Assembly (NCBI GenBank): GCA_016281915.1
Contig: JAEEJO010000039.1
Coordinates: 1-51,380, forward strand
DNA from: Clostridiales bacterium
Lineage (GTDB): Bacteria > Bacillota > Clostridia > Oscillospirales > UBA644
DNA: 51,380 bases
Reading direction: 5' to 3'
The first letter of the stretch is position 1, and each line of letters opens with the position of its first letter. A model generated the notes under the pieces. It was not told where the DNA came from, did no database searches, and worked only from the letters and a program-made list of their open reading frames with translations. Position numbers and translations under genes: made by a program. Positions 1-8,109 of the stretch are shown one piece after another.

Positions 1-312
1 ACCGATCACAGAATTTCCATGCTTCGCGGAATGGTAACTTATCTTCTCGAAAACGGACAGATCGAAACCACGGCAACAAGAGCTAAGGAAGTTCGCTGTA
101 TCGCGGATAAAATGATAACTTTAGGTAAACAGAATACATTACATGCAAAAAGACAGGCGCTCAGCTATATCACAAAGGAGGATGTCGTAAAGAAACTCTT
201 TGATGATATCGCTCCGAAATATGCTGATCGCAAGGGCGGTTACACTCGCATAATCAAAACCGGTCCCCGTCGCGGTGATGCTGCCGAAATGGCAATCATC
301 CAGTTGATCTGA
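1..312 (+). CDS. rplQ: 50S ribosomal protein L17 (5' truncated)
   Basis: Protein L17 of the large ribosomal subunit. The reading frame is open from the first base (T-D-H-R-I-S before the Met at base 19), which matches the family's usual start region, so the true start lies outside the window. The visible part carries the family blocks [25 protein letters not shown] and the C-terminal [19 protein letters not shown]. It is normally the last gene of the rpsM-rpsK-rpsD-rpoA-rplQ operon, and a strong terminator follows here, which fits. Identification is secure; only the start is missing. Confidence 0.96.
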   Translation, partial: TDHRISMLRGMVTYLLENGQIETTATRAKEVRCIADKMITLGKQNTLHAKRQALSYITKEDVVKKLFDDIAPKYADRKGGYTRIIKTGPRRGDAAEMAIIQLI

Positions 313-330
313 ACCTGAAAATCAAATAAT

Positions 331-369
331 AAAAACGAAGGAAAAAAAGATGTTTTCCTTCGTTTTTTT
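331..369 (+). terminator. Rho-independent terminator after rplQ
   Basis: An 11-bp perfect stem (ACGAAGGAAAA at 335-345 pairing with TTTTCCTTCGT at 353-363) with a 7-nt loop, flanked by A and T runs that extend the pairing. It ends in a T-rich tail. It closes the ribosomal protein operon. Confidence 0.9.
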
Positions 370-414
370 ATGAAAATATGCTTAATAAAGACACTAAAAT
401 TTAAAAAATAACCA

Positions 415-443
415 TTGATTTTTACACTGCAATATAGTATAAT
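415..443 (+). promoter_or_regulatory. Promoter of the iorA operon
   Basis: TTGATT (415-420), a 17-nt spacer and TATAAT (438-443): a near-consensus sigma-A promoter about 65 bases upstream of iorA and just after the rplQ terminator. No operator is recognisable. Confidence 0.75.
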
Positions 444-510
444 TATAAAATAAAGTGAATTTTAACTCTACGAATCTAAATAATCCCGTCTGTATAAGAG
501 GAATAATACT

Positions 511-2241
511 ATGAAAAAACTGCTGTTGGGTAACGAAGCCGTTGCCCGTGGACTTTATGAATACGGATGCCGTGTCGTATCGTCTTATCCGGGAACACCG
601 TCCACCGAAATCACCGAATTTGCCGCAACATATCCCGAAATATATGCCGAATGGGCTCCCAATGAAAAAGTTGCGGTAGAAACTGCGATAGGCGCATCTT
701 TCGGCGGAGCAAGATCTTTTTCCGCTATGAAACACGTCGGACTTAACGTGGCAGCCGACCCTGTTTTCACTGCATCATATACGGGCGTAAATGCCGGACT
801 TGTCATAGCCGTTGCAGACGATCCCGGAATGCATTCTTCCCAGAACGAGCAGGATTCAAGAAATCATGCCGTTTCTTCCAAGATCCCGATGCTTGAACCT
901 TCAGATTCAACCGAATGCCGCGATTTCGTCGGCATTGCATATGAAATATCCGAAAAATTCGATACTCCGGTCTTTATCCGTCTTTGCACAAGGATCGCCC
1001 ATTCTCAAAGTCTTGTCGAACTGGGCAGCAGAGAAGAATATGATCTGAAGCCGGTAGAGAAAAATCCCAGAAAATATGTTATGACTCCTGCCAATGCTAT
1101 TCCAAAGCACGTTATTGTTGAAAACCGCATTGCGGCAATCAGAGAATGGGCAGAAACATGTTCCGTAAATACGGTTGAAGAAAACGGAACGGATATAGGC
1201 GTTATTGCTTCGGGCACATGCTATCAATATGCAAAAGAAGCGCTTGCGGAAAAAGCATCATATCTTAAACTCGGTATGGTAAATCCTCTGCCTGTTTCCC
1301 TTATTACTGACTTTTGCAAAAAGCATAAAAAGGTATACGTCGTTGAAGAACTCGATCCTGTTATCGAAAATCACTGTAAGGCTCATGGACTTGACGTGGT
1401 CGGAAAAGAACTTTTCCCGCTTTGCGGAGAGATCACAGCAACGATGGTTAAAGAAAAAATACTCGGTAAAGCTCCCGAAAAGAGTGCTTCGATCCCCGAT
1501 CTTCCTGTCCGTCCTCCCGTAATGTGTTCAGGCTGCCCTCACAGAGGAATGTTTTACGTTCTGAAAAAACTCGGCGTGTTTGTAAACGGCGATATCGGCT
1601 GCTATACCCTCGGCGGTGCAGCGCCGCTGAACGCAATAGACACGACCGTCTGCATGGGCTTCTCTGTTTCCGGTCTTCACGGTTTTCTCAAGGCGAACGG
1701 TGAAAGCAAAAAGTCTGTTGCCGTTATAGGCGACTCAACATTTGTCCATTCCGGCATTACAGGGCTTATAAATATGGCATACAACCGTTCAAACGGAACG
1801 GTGATCGTTCTTGATAATTCCATTACAGGCATGACAGGTCACCAGCAGAACCCTGCAACGGGCATCACGCTCAAGGGAGATATGACAACTGCAGTCGATC
1901 TTGAGGCACTTTGCAAAGCCGTGGGAATCAGACGTGTCCGTGTGGTTGATCCTCAGGAAATAGACGAAGTGGAAAAAGTTGTCAGAGAAGAGCTTGAAGC
2001 AGACGAACCAAGCGTTATCATTGCAAGAAGACCTTGCATAATGATAAAAAAAGCTGTTATACGTCCGCCGTATAAAATAGACTCCGAAAAATGCAGAAAG
2101 TGCAAAATGTGCATGAAGATCGGCTGCCCGAGCCTTTCTGTCGATCCTGAGAAAGGAACCGTAAGAGTGGATGATACTCTTTGCGTCGGATGCGGTCTCT
2201 GCAAAAAACTCTGCAAATTCGGCGCTATTTCAGAAAACTGA
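511..2241 (+). CDS. iorA: Indolepyruvate:ferredoxin oxidoreductase, alpha subunit
   Basis: Catalytic subunit that oxidatively decarboxylates aryl pyruvates (indole-, phenyl- and hydroxyphenylpyruvate) to aryl-acetyl-CoA with ferredoxin as acceptor. At 576 residues it has the family length. The N-terminal part holds the pyrimidine-binding domain (YPGTPSTEI). The middle has the hallmark CSGCPHRGMFYVLK, followed by the thiamine-diphosphate region NGDIGCYTLGG. The C-terminus carries two [4Fe-4S] motifs: C528, C531, C534, C539 and C558, C561, C564, C568. The RBS AGAGG precedes the ATG. iorB is not the next gene as usual but lies 1.3 kb downstream, after a CotH-like gene. The cytoplasmic IorAB complex is expected from both subunits being intact. 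Confidence 0.95.
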   Translation: MKKLLLGNEAVARGLYEYGCRVVSSYPGTPSTEITEFAATYPEIYAEWAPNEKVAVETAIGASFGGARSFSAMKHVGLNVAADPVFTASYTGVNAGLVIAVADDPGMHSSQNEQDSRNHAVSSKIPMLEPSDSTECRDFVGIAYEISEKFDTPVFIRLCTRIAHSQSLVELGSREEYDLKPVEKNPRKYVMTPANAIPKHVIVENRIAAIREWAETCSVNTVEENGTDIGVIASGTCYQYAKEALAEKASYLKLGMVNPLPVSLITDFCKKHKKVYVVEELDPVIENHCKAHGLDVVGKELFPLCGEITATMVKEKILGKAPEKSASIPDLPVRPPVMCSGCPHRGMFYVLKKLGVFVNGDIGCYTLGGAAPLNAIDTTVCMGFSVSGLHGFLKANGESKKSVAVIGDSTFVHSGITGLINMAYNRSNGTVIVLDNSITGMTGHQQNPATGITLKGDMTTAVDLEALCKAVGIRRVRVVDPQEIDEVEKVVREELEADEPSVIIARRPCIMIKKAVIRPPYKIDSEKCRKCKMCMKIGCPSLSVDPEKGTVRVDDTLCVGCGLCKKLCKFGAISEN

Positions 2242-2242
2242 C

Positions 2243-3523
2243 ATGAAGCGTTCGTTTATCGCCGTTATTATTGCAGCGGCAATACTGTTTGCCTTGTCTG
2301 CATGTTCTCCCGAAAATGAAGCTGTTCCGGAATACGCTGCCGAGCTTGAACCCGATACGGATGAAATAATAAGCATATATCCCGATCTTACCGATGTTCC
2401 TGCCGTCTATATAGACATAGACAGAGATCTGTGGGCAGTAAACAAGGAAGAATATGTCAACGCCACCGTTACAGTCGCAGACTGCGGAGTTATCGAGGCT
2501 GACGCGGAACTGAAGGGCAGGGGAAACGCAACGTGGAATCTTCCTCAAAAGCCGTATAATATAAAGTTTTCTTCGAAAACCGACCTTTTTAGTATGGGCG
2601 CGGCAAAAAAATGGGTTCTGATCACGCTTTTTTACGATAAGACACTTTTGAGAAACTATCTTACCCTCAATCTTGCCAAAACCGTTTCAAACGGTCCGGA
2701 AATGGAATGTCGATTCGTTGAGGTAATTGTTAACGGTGAATATAACGGTCTTTATCTGCTTACCGAGAAAATCGAGGATGATAAAGAACGCGTCGATATA
2801 AAGAAAAAAGACGGCGACGTCATTTTTGAGATCGAGCAGGCATACAGGCACAACAATCAGTGCAAAAACTGCATCATCCTTCGCAGCGGAGCGCATCTGA
2901 CGTTCAAAGATCCCGAACCGGAAGATCTTACCGCGGGCGAAATGTCAAAACTGCTTTCGGACTGCAGATTCTTTATGTCGGAGGCGGACAACGCCATTCG
3001 TTCGGGTAATTATGATGAATATTCGAAATATATAGACGTTGATTCGTTTGTAAACTGGTATATCGTAAACGAGTTTGTCAAGAATTTTGATTCTCAGTTC
3101 GTTACAAGCTGTTACTGTTATCTGAAAGACGGACGCCTTTTTATGGGCCCGTGCTGGGATTACGATACGTGTTACGGCAATCAGGACGTTGCGACCTGTA
3201 TCGATCCTAAAGGATATCACGTGAGAAACTCGCCGTGGTTCAGCTACCTTATGAGAGACGACGACTTCTTCTCTCTCGTTTGCGAAAAATGGCAGCAGCT
3301 TGTCTCGGACGGCGTCTTTGACGGGATGATAAAAAGCATCGACGAGCAGACCGAATATCTCTCGGCTGCATCTTCAAATCAGTTTGATCGCTGGAGAGAC
3401 TCTCTTAGAACTACCGATCTTCGCGGAAAAAAATCGCTTTTTACATATGAGGAAGAGCTTGAATATCTTAAAAACTGGATAACGGCGCGCGTTGATTGGC
3501 TTAATAAAAAATGGGTCGCATAA
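2243..3523 (+). CDS. CotH-kinase family lipoprotein
   Basis: A 426-residue secreted protein. A lipoprotein signal (hydrophobic stretch then LSAC lipobox, Cys about residue 21) is followed by an acidic linker. A CotH-type atypical kinase fold comes next, recognised by KGRGNATWNLPQKPYNIKF (the RGxSTW block), YLLTEKIE, FVNWYIVNEFVKNFDS and the metal-binding GPCWDYD. CotH in Bacillus phosphorylates spore coat proteins; secreted relatives in Clostridia have unknown or cellulosome-linked substrates. The ATG at 2243 sits one base after the iorA stop codon; an in-frame start further upstream lies inside iorA and would bury the signal peptide. The gene is thus co-transcribed with iorA and separates it from iorB. 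Family assignment is firm, substrate unknown. Confidence 0.87.
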   Translation: MKRSFIAVIIAAAILFALSACSPENEAVPEYAAELEPDTDEIISIYPDLTDVPAVYIDIDRDLWAVNKEEYVNATVTVADCGVIEADAELKGRGNATWNLPQKPYNIKFSSKTDLFSMGAAKKWVLITLFYDKTLLRNYLTLNLAKTVSNGPEMECRFVEVIVNGEYNGLYLLTEKIEDDKERVDIKKKDGDVIFEIEQAYRHNNQCKNCIILRSGAHLTFKDPEPEDLTAGEMSKLLSDCRFFMSEADNAIRSGNYDEYSKYIDVDSFVNWYIVNEFVKNFDSQFVTSCYCYLKDGRLFMGPCWDYDTCYGNQDVATCIDPKGYHVRNSPWFSYLMRDDDFFSLVCEKWQQLVSDGVFDGMIKSIDEQTEYLSAASSNQFDRWRDSLRTTDLRGKKSLFTYEEELEYLKNWITARVDWLNKKWVA

Positions 3524-3552
3524 CATTATATTTTAAACCTCAATATATTTCG

Positions 3553-3572
3553 TCCTGCGGTAATACCGTCAG
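3553..3572 (+). other. Small hairpin between cotH-like gene and iorB
   Basis: CCTGCGGT, loop AAT, ACCGTCAGG with one bulged base. It sits in the 73-base gap before iorB and has no T-run after it, so it is not a terminator. It may stabilise or process the transcript; this is inference. Confidence 0.4.
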
Positions 3573-3596
3573 GTCAGGAAAGCAAAGGTAAGAGTA

Positions 3597-4172
3597 ATGA
3601 AAACCACAAATATCATGATCGTAGGTGTTGGCGGACAGGGAACGCTGCTTGCAAGCAGGCTTCTCGGTCATATCCTTCCCGGTATGGGATACGACGTCAA
3701 GATATCCGAAGTTCACGGAATGTCGCAGCGAGGCGGATCGGTAGTAACGTTCGTCCGTTACGGCAGCAAAGTTGCGTCACCGATAATCGAAAAAGGTGAG
3801 GCGGACTATATAATAGCATTTGAGCAGCTTGAAGCGGCACGATGGCTTTCATATCTGAAAAAGGGCGGCAAGCTTATAACAAGCTCTCAGCAGATAGACC
3901 CCATGCCTGTCATTACAGGCGCTTGCGGATATCCTGAAGGACTTGATGAAAAGATAAAAGAGACCGGCGCGGACTTGCTTTGCGCAGACATTCTTTCTCT
4001 CGCAAACAAGGCCGGCAGCCCAAAGTCAGTAAATGTAGTCCTTCTCGGCGTTTTTGCCAGACTTACAGGCATTGCACCGGATCTTTTCAAAGAAGCCATC
4101 GATGAGATCGTAAAAGAAAAATTCAGAGAAATGAATAAAACGGCTTTTGATCTTGGTTATGCGATTTTGTAA
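3597..4172 (+). CDS. iorB: Indolepyruvate:ferredoxin oxidoreductase, beta subunit
   Basis: Gamma-domain subunit partner of IorA, 191 residues, the usual size. It opens with MIVGVGGQGTLLASRLLG and continues with the conserved SEVHGMSQRGGSVVTFVRYG, both hallmarks of the pyruvate/ketoacid ferredoxin oxidoreductase gamma domain. It carries no cofactor motif of its own; in the complex it helps bind CoA and shapes the active site. The phenylacetate-CoA ligase gene begins 18 bases after its stop with a CAGGAG RBS, so they are one transcript. Confidence 0.93.
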   Translation: MKTTNIMIVGVGGQGTLLASRLLGHILPGMGYDVKISEVHGMSQRGGSVVTFVRYGSKVASPIIEKGEADYIIAFEQLEAARWLSYLKKGGKLITSSQQIDPMPVITGACGYPEGLDEKIKETGADLLCADILSLANKAGSPKSVNVVLLGVFARLTGIAPDLFKEAIDEIVKEKFREMNKTAFDLGYAIL

Positions 4173-4190
4173 CGAAACAGGAGATGCTTT

Positions 4191-5492
4191 ATGTATTACA
4201 ATCAGAAAATAGAAACAATGAACCGTGAAGACCTGAAAAAACTTCAGGCGGAACGGCTGAGAAAAACAGTTGAGCGCGTATATAATAACGTTCCTCTTTA
4301 CAGAGAAAGATTTGACGAATACGGCATCAGGCCGGAGCATATAAAAACGATCGACGACCTGAAAAATCTCCCGTTTACCTATAAAACCGATCTGAGAGAC
4401 ACATATCCTTACGGTCTTTTCGCTGCTCCGCTGAAAGACGTCGTACGTATTCACGCATCATCAGGCACCACCGGTAAACAAACAGTCGTTGGCTACACAA
4501 AAAACGATATAGATGTCTGGGCTGAATGCGTAGCCCGCGGAATGGTTTCCGTAGGCGGTTCTTCGGAAGATATCGTTCATATTTCATACGGTTACGGACT
4601 TTTCACCGGAGGCCTCGGTCTGCACGACGGCGCAACAAAGCTCGGCGCGTCGGTAATTCCCGTATCAACCGGCAACACCGCACGCCAGATCAATATTTTT
4701 AAGGATTTCGGTTCAACTATTCTCTGCTGCACGCCTTCATATGCCATGTATCTTGCGGAGGCGGTAAAAGAGAGCGGAATGTCGCCTGAAGATCTCAAGC
4801 TGCGTATAGGGATTTTCGGCGCAGAGCCCTGGACTGAAGAAATGCGCCAGGAAATCGAAAAAGGTCTCGGCATAAAGGCGTATGATATTTACGGACTTTC
4901 CGAGATATGCGGACCGGGCGTTGCATGCAACTGCTATATGCAGAACGGACTTCACGTTCAGGAAGACCATTTTATCCCCGAGATAATAGATCCCGATACC
5001 GGAGAAGTTCTTCCCGAGGGCGAGTCGGGCGAGCTTGTTTTCACATGCATAACAAAAGAAGCGCTTCCTCTTATCAGATACAGAACAAGAGATATCTCAT
5101 CACTCACCTACGAACCGTGCGAATGCGGCAGAACATCCGTTCGCATGTCTAAACCGTGCGGCAGAACAGATGATATGCTTATCATACGCGGCGTAAACGT
5201 ATTTCCGTCTCAGGTTGAATCTGTTTTACTTAATATCGAAGGCGTTTCTCCTCATTATCATATTACTGTCGATCGCATAAACAACCTTGACACGATGGAT
5301 GTCGAGGTGGAGATGTCCCCGTCACTTTTCTCAGACTCTGTAAAAGTGATCCAGGAAAAAGAAAAAACAATCAAACAGGCTCTTCTGAGCACGCTCAATA
5401 TATCCGTAGGCGTAAAACTTGTCGGCCCCAAGACGATAAGCCGCTCCGAGGGTAAGGCGAAGAGAGTTACGGATAACAGACAAATCCGATAA
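4191..5492 (+). CDS. paaK: Phenylacetate-CoA ligase family protein
   Basis: AMP-forming acyl-CoA ligase of the PaaK type, 433 residues. Visible are the P-loop [14 protein letters not shown] (about residues 90-103), the motif [14 protein letters not shown], the hinge TRDISSL and the C-terminal FPSQVESVL block. It interconverts aryl acetates and aryl-acetyl-CoA with ATP. Ligases of this family commonly sit beside ior genes in Clostridia and archaea. In a fermenter it could either activate scavenged aryl acetates for reductive synthesis of aromatic amino acids by IorAB or act on the CoA product of oxidation; the sequence does not settle direction. Confidence 0.9.
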   Translation: MYYNQKIETMNREDLKKLQAERLRKTVERVYNNVPLYRERFDEYGIRPEHIKTIDDLKNLPFTYKTDLRDTYPYGLFAAPLKDVVRIHASSGTTGKQTVVGYTKNDIDVWAECVARGMVSVGGSSEDIVHISYGYGLFTGGLGLHDGATKLGASVIPVSTGNTARQINIFKDFGSTILCCTPSYAMYLAEAVKESGMSPEDLKLRIGIFGAEPWTEEMRQEIEKGLGIKAYDIYGLSEICGPGVACNCYMQNGLHVQEDHFIPEIIDPDTGEVLPEGESGELVFTCITKEALPLIRYRTRDISSLTYEPCECGRTSVRMSKPCGRTDDMLIIRGVNVFPSQVESVLLNIEGVSPHYHITVDRINNLDTMDVEVEMSPSLFSDSVKVIQEKEKTIKQALLSTLNISVGVKLVGPKTISRSEGKAKRVTDNRQIR

Positions 5493-5519
5493 ACGGTTAT
5501 TTCAAGAAAGGAAAAAGAT

Positions 5520-5948
5520 ATGGAAATTTATCAGGTCTCTGTGTTTGTTGAAAACAAATCCGGCAAACTGGCGGATATAACGGATGTCCTTTCCGAAAAC
5601 GGTATAAACATCCGTGCGCTTAGCATTGCGGATACCGCGGATTTCGGCATACTTCGCATCATAGTTGAAGACCCCGTCTCAACCGAGAAAATACTTATAG
5701 AACACGGCTTTACGGTAACCCTCACAAAAGTTATCGGCGCAAGAATATCAGATACTCCCGGCGGACTTTCTTATGTCCTTCGCATTCTCAGCGATGCGGG
5801 CATAGGCATTGAATATCTTTACGCTTTCATTGAAAAAACTGCGGACCGCGCAAGCGTGATACTGCGTGTGGACAATGATGAAAAAGCCGAAAAGATCCTG
5901 GCGGATAAAGGCGTAGAGCTTATAGGCGGAGATGCTTTTCATGAGTAA
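5520..5948 (+). CDS. Tandem ACT-domain protein
   Basis: A 142-residue protein made of two ACT domains (about residues 1-65 and 70-140). ACT domains bind amino acids; the first begins IYQVSVFVENKSGKLADITDVLSENGINIRAL, broken here by no insertion, and the second contains LSYVLRILSDAGIGIEYLYAF. Stand-alone double-ACT proteins are regularly encoded next to paaK/ior genes and are thought to sense an aromatic or branched amino acid. RBS AAGGAAAAAG precedes the ATG. Its last codons overlap the start of the next gene. Confidence 0.85.
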   Translation: MEIYQVSVFVENKSGKLADITDVLSENGINIRALSIADTADFGILRIIVEDPVSTEKILIEHGFTVTLTKVIGARISDTPGGLSYVLRILSDAGIGIEYLYAFIEKTADRASVILRVDNDEKAEKILADKGVELIGGDAFHE

Positions 5949-6939
5949 AAAACTGTCTCCCGCCATAACACCAAAGTCAAAGAAAGAATCTGTCAAAAAA
6001 CCAAAAAGAACGGGCAGGATAATCGTTATTTCATGCATCTGTGCGGTCTTATTGCTTGCTGTGATATGGGCAACAGTCGGTGCTGTAACGGCAAAAAATA
6101 TTATCGACCCGCCACGTCGCGAACTCGTTTATTCTGACGGCCCTAACGAGCTCGATATGGTTTATGAGTTTTTTGAGGTAAAAAACTATAACGGCAACGA
6201 CAATATAGTAGGGTGGTGGATCCCTTCTCAGGATCACTACGGTGAGTATATCGAAAGCGATAAAACCGTTATCATGTCTCACAACTATCAGAGCAACCGT
6301 GAAATGACTGAGGTCGACGGACTGTTTCTTATCGCTGACCTCGTTCATTCGGGCTATAACGTAGTAACCTTCGACTATACAGGTTCCGGTAATTCAAAAG
6401 GCAACAACTATACGTTCGGCGTTCAGGAAACGGACGAACTTCTTGCAGTTATCGATCTGATCGAAGAAAAGTATTCACCCGGCAAGATCGCGCTTATGGG
6501 CTTTGCATTCGGTGCTGCGCCCGCAATATGCGCGGGGTGTGCTGACGATCGTGTAGACGTTATTATTGCCGACAGTCCGTATCTCGATCTTAAAACCTAT
6601 CTTGAAGACAATACCTCCGTCTGGTCAAAGCTGCCCGATTTCCTGTTTTCTTCATATATCAGGTCTCTTCTTTCGGTTTTTGCCGGAACAGATCTTGACT
6701 GCTCGCCGATCGATTCCGTTTCAAAAGCGCAGAATAAAAGCTTTCTGTTCTTGCACGGCGAGAAAGACAACCTTTTCCCGTATCAGAACAGCGTGACCCT
6801 TGCGTCTGCTGCAACAGAGGCGGGCAACACAGCCGACTATAAGATCTTTACCGGGGTGCCGCATGTTCTCGGATATGTATACGAAGAAGACGATTATATT
6901 CAGAAAGTTCTGTCTTTTCTTTCTGAAAATCTGAACTGA
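5941..6939 (+). CDS. Membrane-anchored alpha/beta hydrolase-fold protein lacking nucleophile Ser
   Basis: A 332-residue protein with a Lys-rich N-terminus and one membrane helix (about residues 25-47), then an extracytoplasmic alpha/beta hydrolase domain of the YqkD/FrsA kind (VIMSHNYQSNR, VVTFDYTGSGNSKG, IIADSPYLD). The expected acid (D in HGEKDNLFP) and histidine (GVPHVLGY) are present. The nucleophile elbow, however, reads G187-F-A189-F-G191: alanine replaces the usual serine of GxSxG. It may therefore be a binding protein or use other chemistry. The ATG at 5941 overlaps the previous stop (ATGAGTAA) and has GGAG at a proper distance; the ATG at 5932 has none. Confidence 0.8.
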   Translation: MSKKLSPAITPKSKKESVKKPKRTGRIIVISCICAVLLLAVIWATVGAVTAKNIIDPPRRELVYSDGPNELDMVYEFFEVKNYNGNDNIVGWWIPSQDHYGEYIESDKTVIMSHNYQSNREMTEVDGLFLIADLVHSGYNVVTFDYTGSGNSKGNNYTFGVQETDELLAVIDLIEEKYSPGKIALMGFAFGAAPAICAGCADDRVDVIIADSPYLDLKTYLEDNTSVWSKLPDFLFSSYIRSLLSVFAGTDLDCSPIDSVSKAQNKSFLFLHGEKDNLFPYQNSVTLASAATEAGNTADYKIFTGVPHVLGYVYEEDDYIQKVLSFLSENLN

Positions 6940-6940
6940 C

Positions 6941-6977
6941 AAAAAAAGACCGTCAGTTTTATACTGACGGTCTCCGA
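6941..6977. terminator. Bidirectional terminator
   Basis: GACCGTCAG (6948-6956) pairs with CTGACGGTC (6964-6972). On the minus strand the stem is followed by seven Ts; on the plus strand by a weaker T-rich tail. It separates the convergent hydrolase and flavoprotein genes. Confidence 0.85.
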
Positions 6978-8003
6978 TTACTTTTTTACAGCAGTAATTC
7001 CGGATATCATTACCGCTTTTCTCAGGAAAGGTGAATACATAAACGGGCTTTTGAGCAGTTTAAGCATTATTACAAACCGCAGCTTCGCGGTATGTTTTTT
7101 GTAGTATTTAAGAGGACGGCTTGTGTTGAACGCCTTTGCAAGTATTTCGCCCGAATACATTGCCCTGCTTATTCCTTCAAATGAGCTCGGACTTACAAAG
7201 CCCGCAGCTTCACCCGCAAGAAAAACTCTGCCGTTGCCGGGCACGATCTGCCACGTGTTTTCAGGACGTGAAAGCATGCATGCTTCCGTGCTTATTGGCT
7301 GCCCGAGATGTATTCCGTATTGTTCGATGCGTTTTTTCAGCTTTTCGAAGCTTTCGCGGCAGTCTTTTGGTTCAAAAGCGCCTCCGAAAAGCATATTTTC
7401 GCCTTTTCTTATTATCCATGCGCAGCACACGGTCGATTTTCTGTCAAAAATACATGCGTAATCAGGCACTGACGCATTTATTCTGAAACTCTGCTGAATA
7501 GAAACGTAACGCCGTATTTTTCTTTCGGGAAAAAATGTTTTTCTGACTATCGAGTCTCCGCCGTCTGCGCCTATAACGTATCGGCCTCTTACCTCGGACT
7601 GTTTTCCGCCGGAAATATATGTCACTCTAAATCCGTTTTCGTCCCCGGTTATTTTAACTGCTCTTCCGGTGATTTTCTCCGTTTTTTTCGGAACAAATCC
7701 ACGAAGCCAGTCGTCAAATTTAAGGCGGTCGATGTTGAGGTAAAATCTGCGGTATTTTCTTGCAAGGCGCTGGTCGATATCGAACGTATCAACGCAAGTT
7801 ATCCGCGAATCCGCAAAAATATAATCCGGCAATGCAGTATTTCTGTCGGTAAAATATTTTTGTGCGTCTTCTGACAGCAGCCCTCCGCACGGCTTCTGAC
7901 TTTCCGTATATATCATACAGGCAGAATACTTTTCGTTCAGGTTTTTTGCAAAAACCGCACCGGCAGGACCTCCGCCTATAATAATAAAATCAAATTCCCG
8001 CAT
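6978..8003 (-). CDS. FAD-dependent oxidoreductase, geranylgeranyl-reductase-like
   Basis: A 341-residue flavoprotein of the geranylgeranyl reductase/halogenase group. The N-terminus is the dinucleotide fold FIIIGGGPAGAVFAKNL. The second FAD block is YVIGADGGDSIVRK, and the C-terminal FAD block is GRVFLAGEAAGFVSPSSFEGI. No membrane segment is seen. The substrate is unknown; relatives reduce isoprenoid double bonds or oxidise aromatic compounds. The ATG at 8003 is preceded by a GAAAGAG RBS; an in-frame GTG at 8030 would add nine residues before the fold and is less likely. Transcribed alone. Confidence 0.82.
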   Translation of the reverse strand: MREFDFIIIGGGPAGAVFAKNLNEKYSACMIYTESQKPCGGLLSEDAQKYFTDRNTALPDYIFADSRITCVDTFDIDQRLARKYRRFYLNIDRLKFDDWLRGFVPKKTEKITGRAVKITGDENGFRVTYISGGKQSEVRGRYVIGADGGDSIVRKTFFPERKIRRYVSIQQSFRINASVPDYACIFDRKSTVCCAWIIRKGENMLFGGAFEPKDCRESFEKLKKRIEQYGIHLGQPISTEACMLSRPENTWQIVPGNGRVFLAGEAAGFVSPSSFEGISRAMYSGEILAKAFNTSRPLKYYKKHTAKLRFVIMLKLLKSPFMYSPFLRKAVMISGITAVKK

Positions 8004-8068
8004 ATTATTCTCTTTCGCAACTTTATACACAACAAATCATACAACAATCATTATTAAGACACTTTTGC

Positions 8069-8097
8069 AGTATATCATATTTGCAGTGTTTTGTCAA
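8069..8097 (-). promoter_or_regulatory. Promoter of the flavoprotein gene
   Basis: On the minus strand TTGACA (8097-8092), 17-nt spacer, TATACT (8074-8069): a near-perfect sigma-A promoter giving a leader of about 60 bases. Its -35 box ends only 12 bases from the divergent MBOAT start codon. Confidence 0.8.
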
Positions 8098-8109
8098 CCG
8101 GAGTTTATC

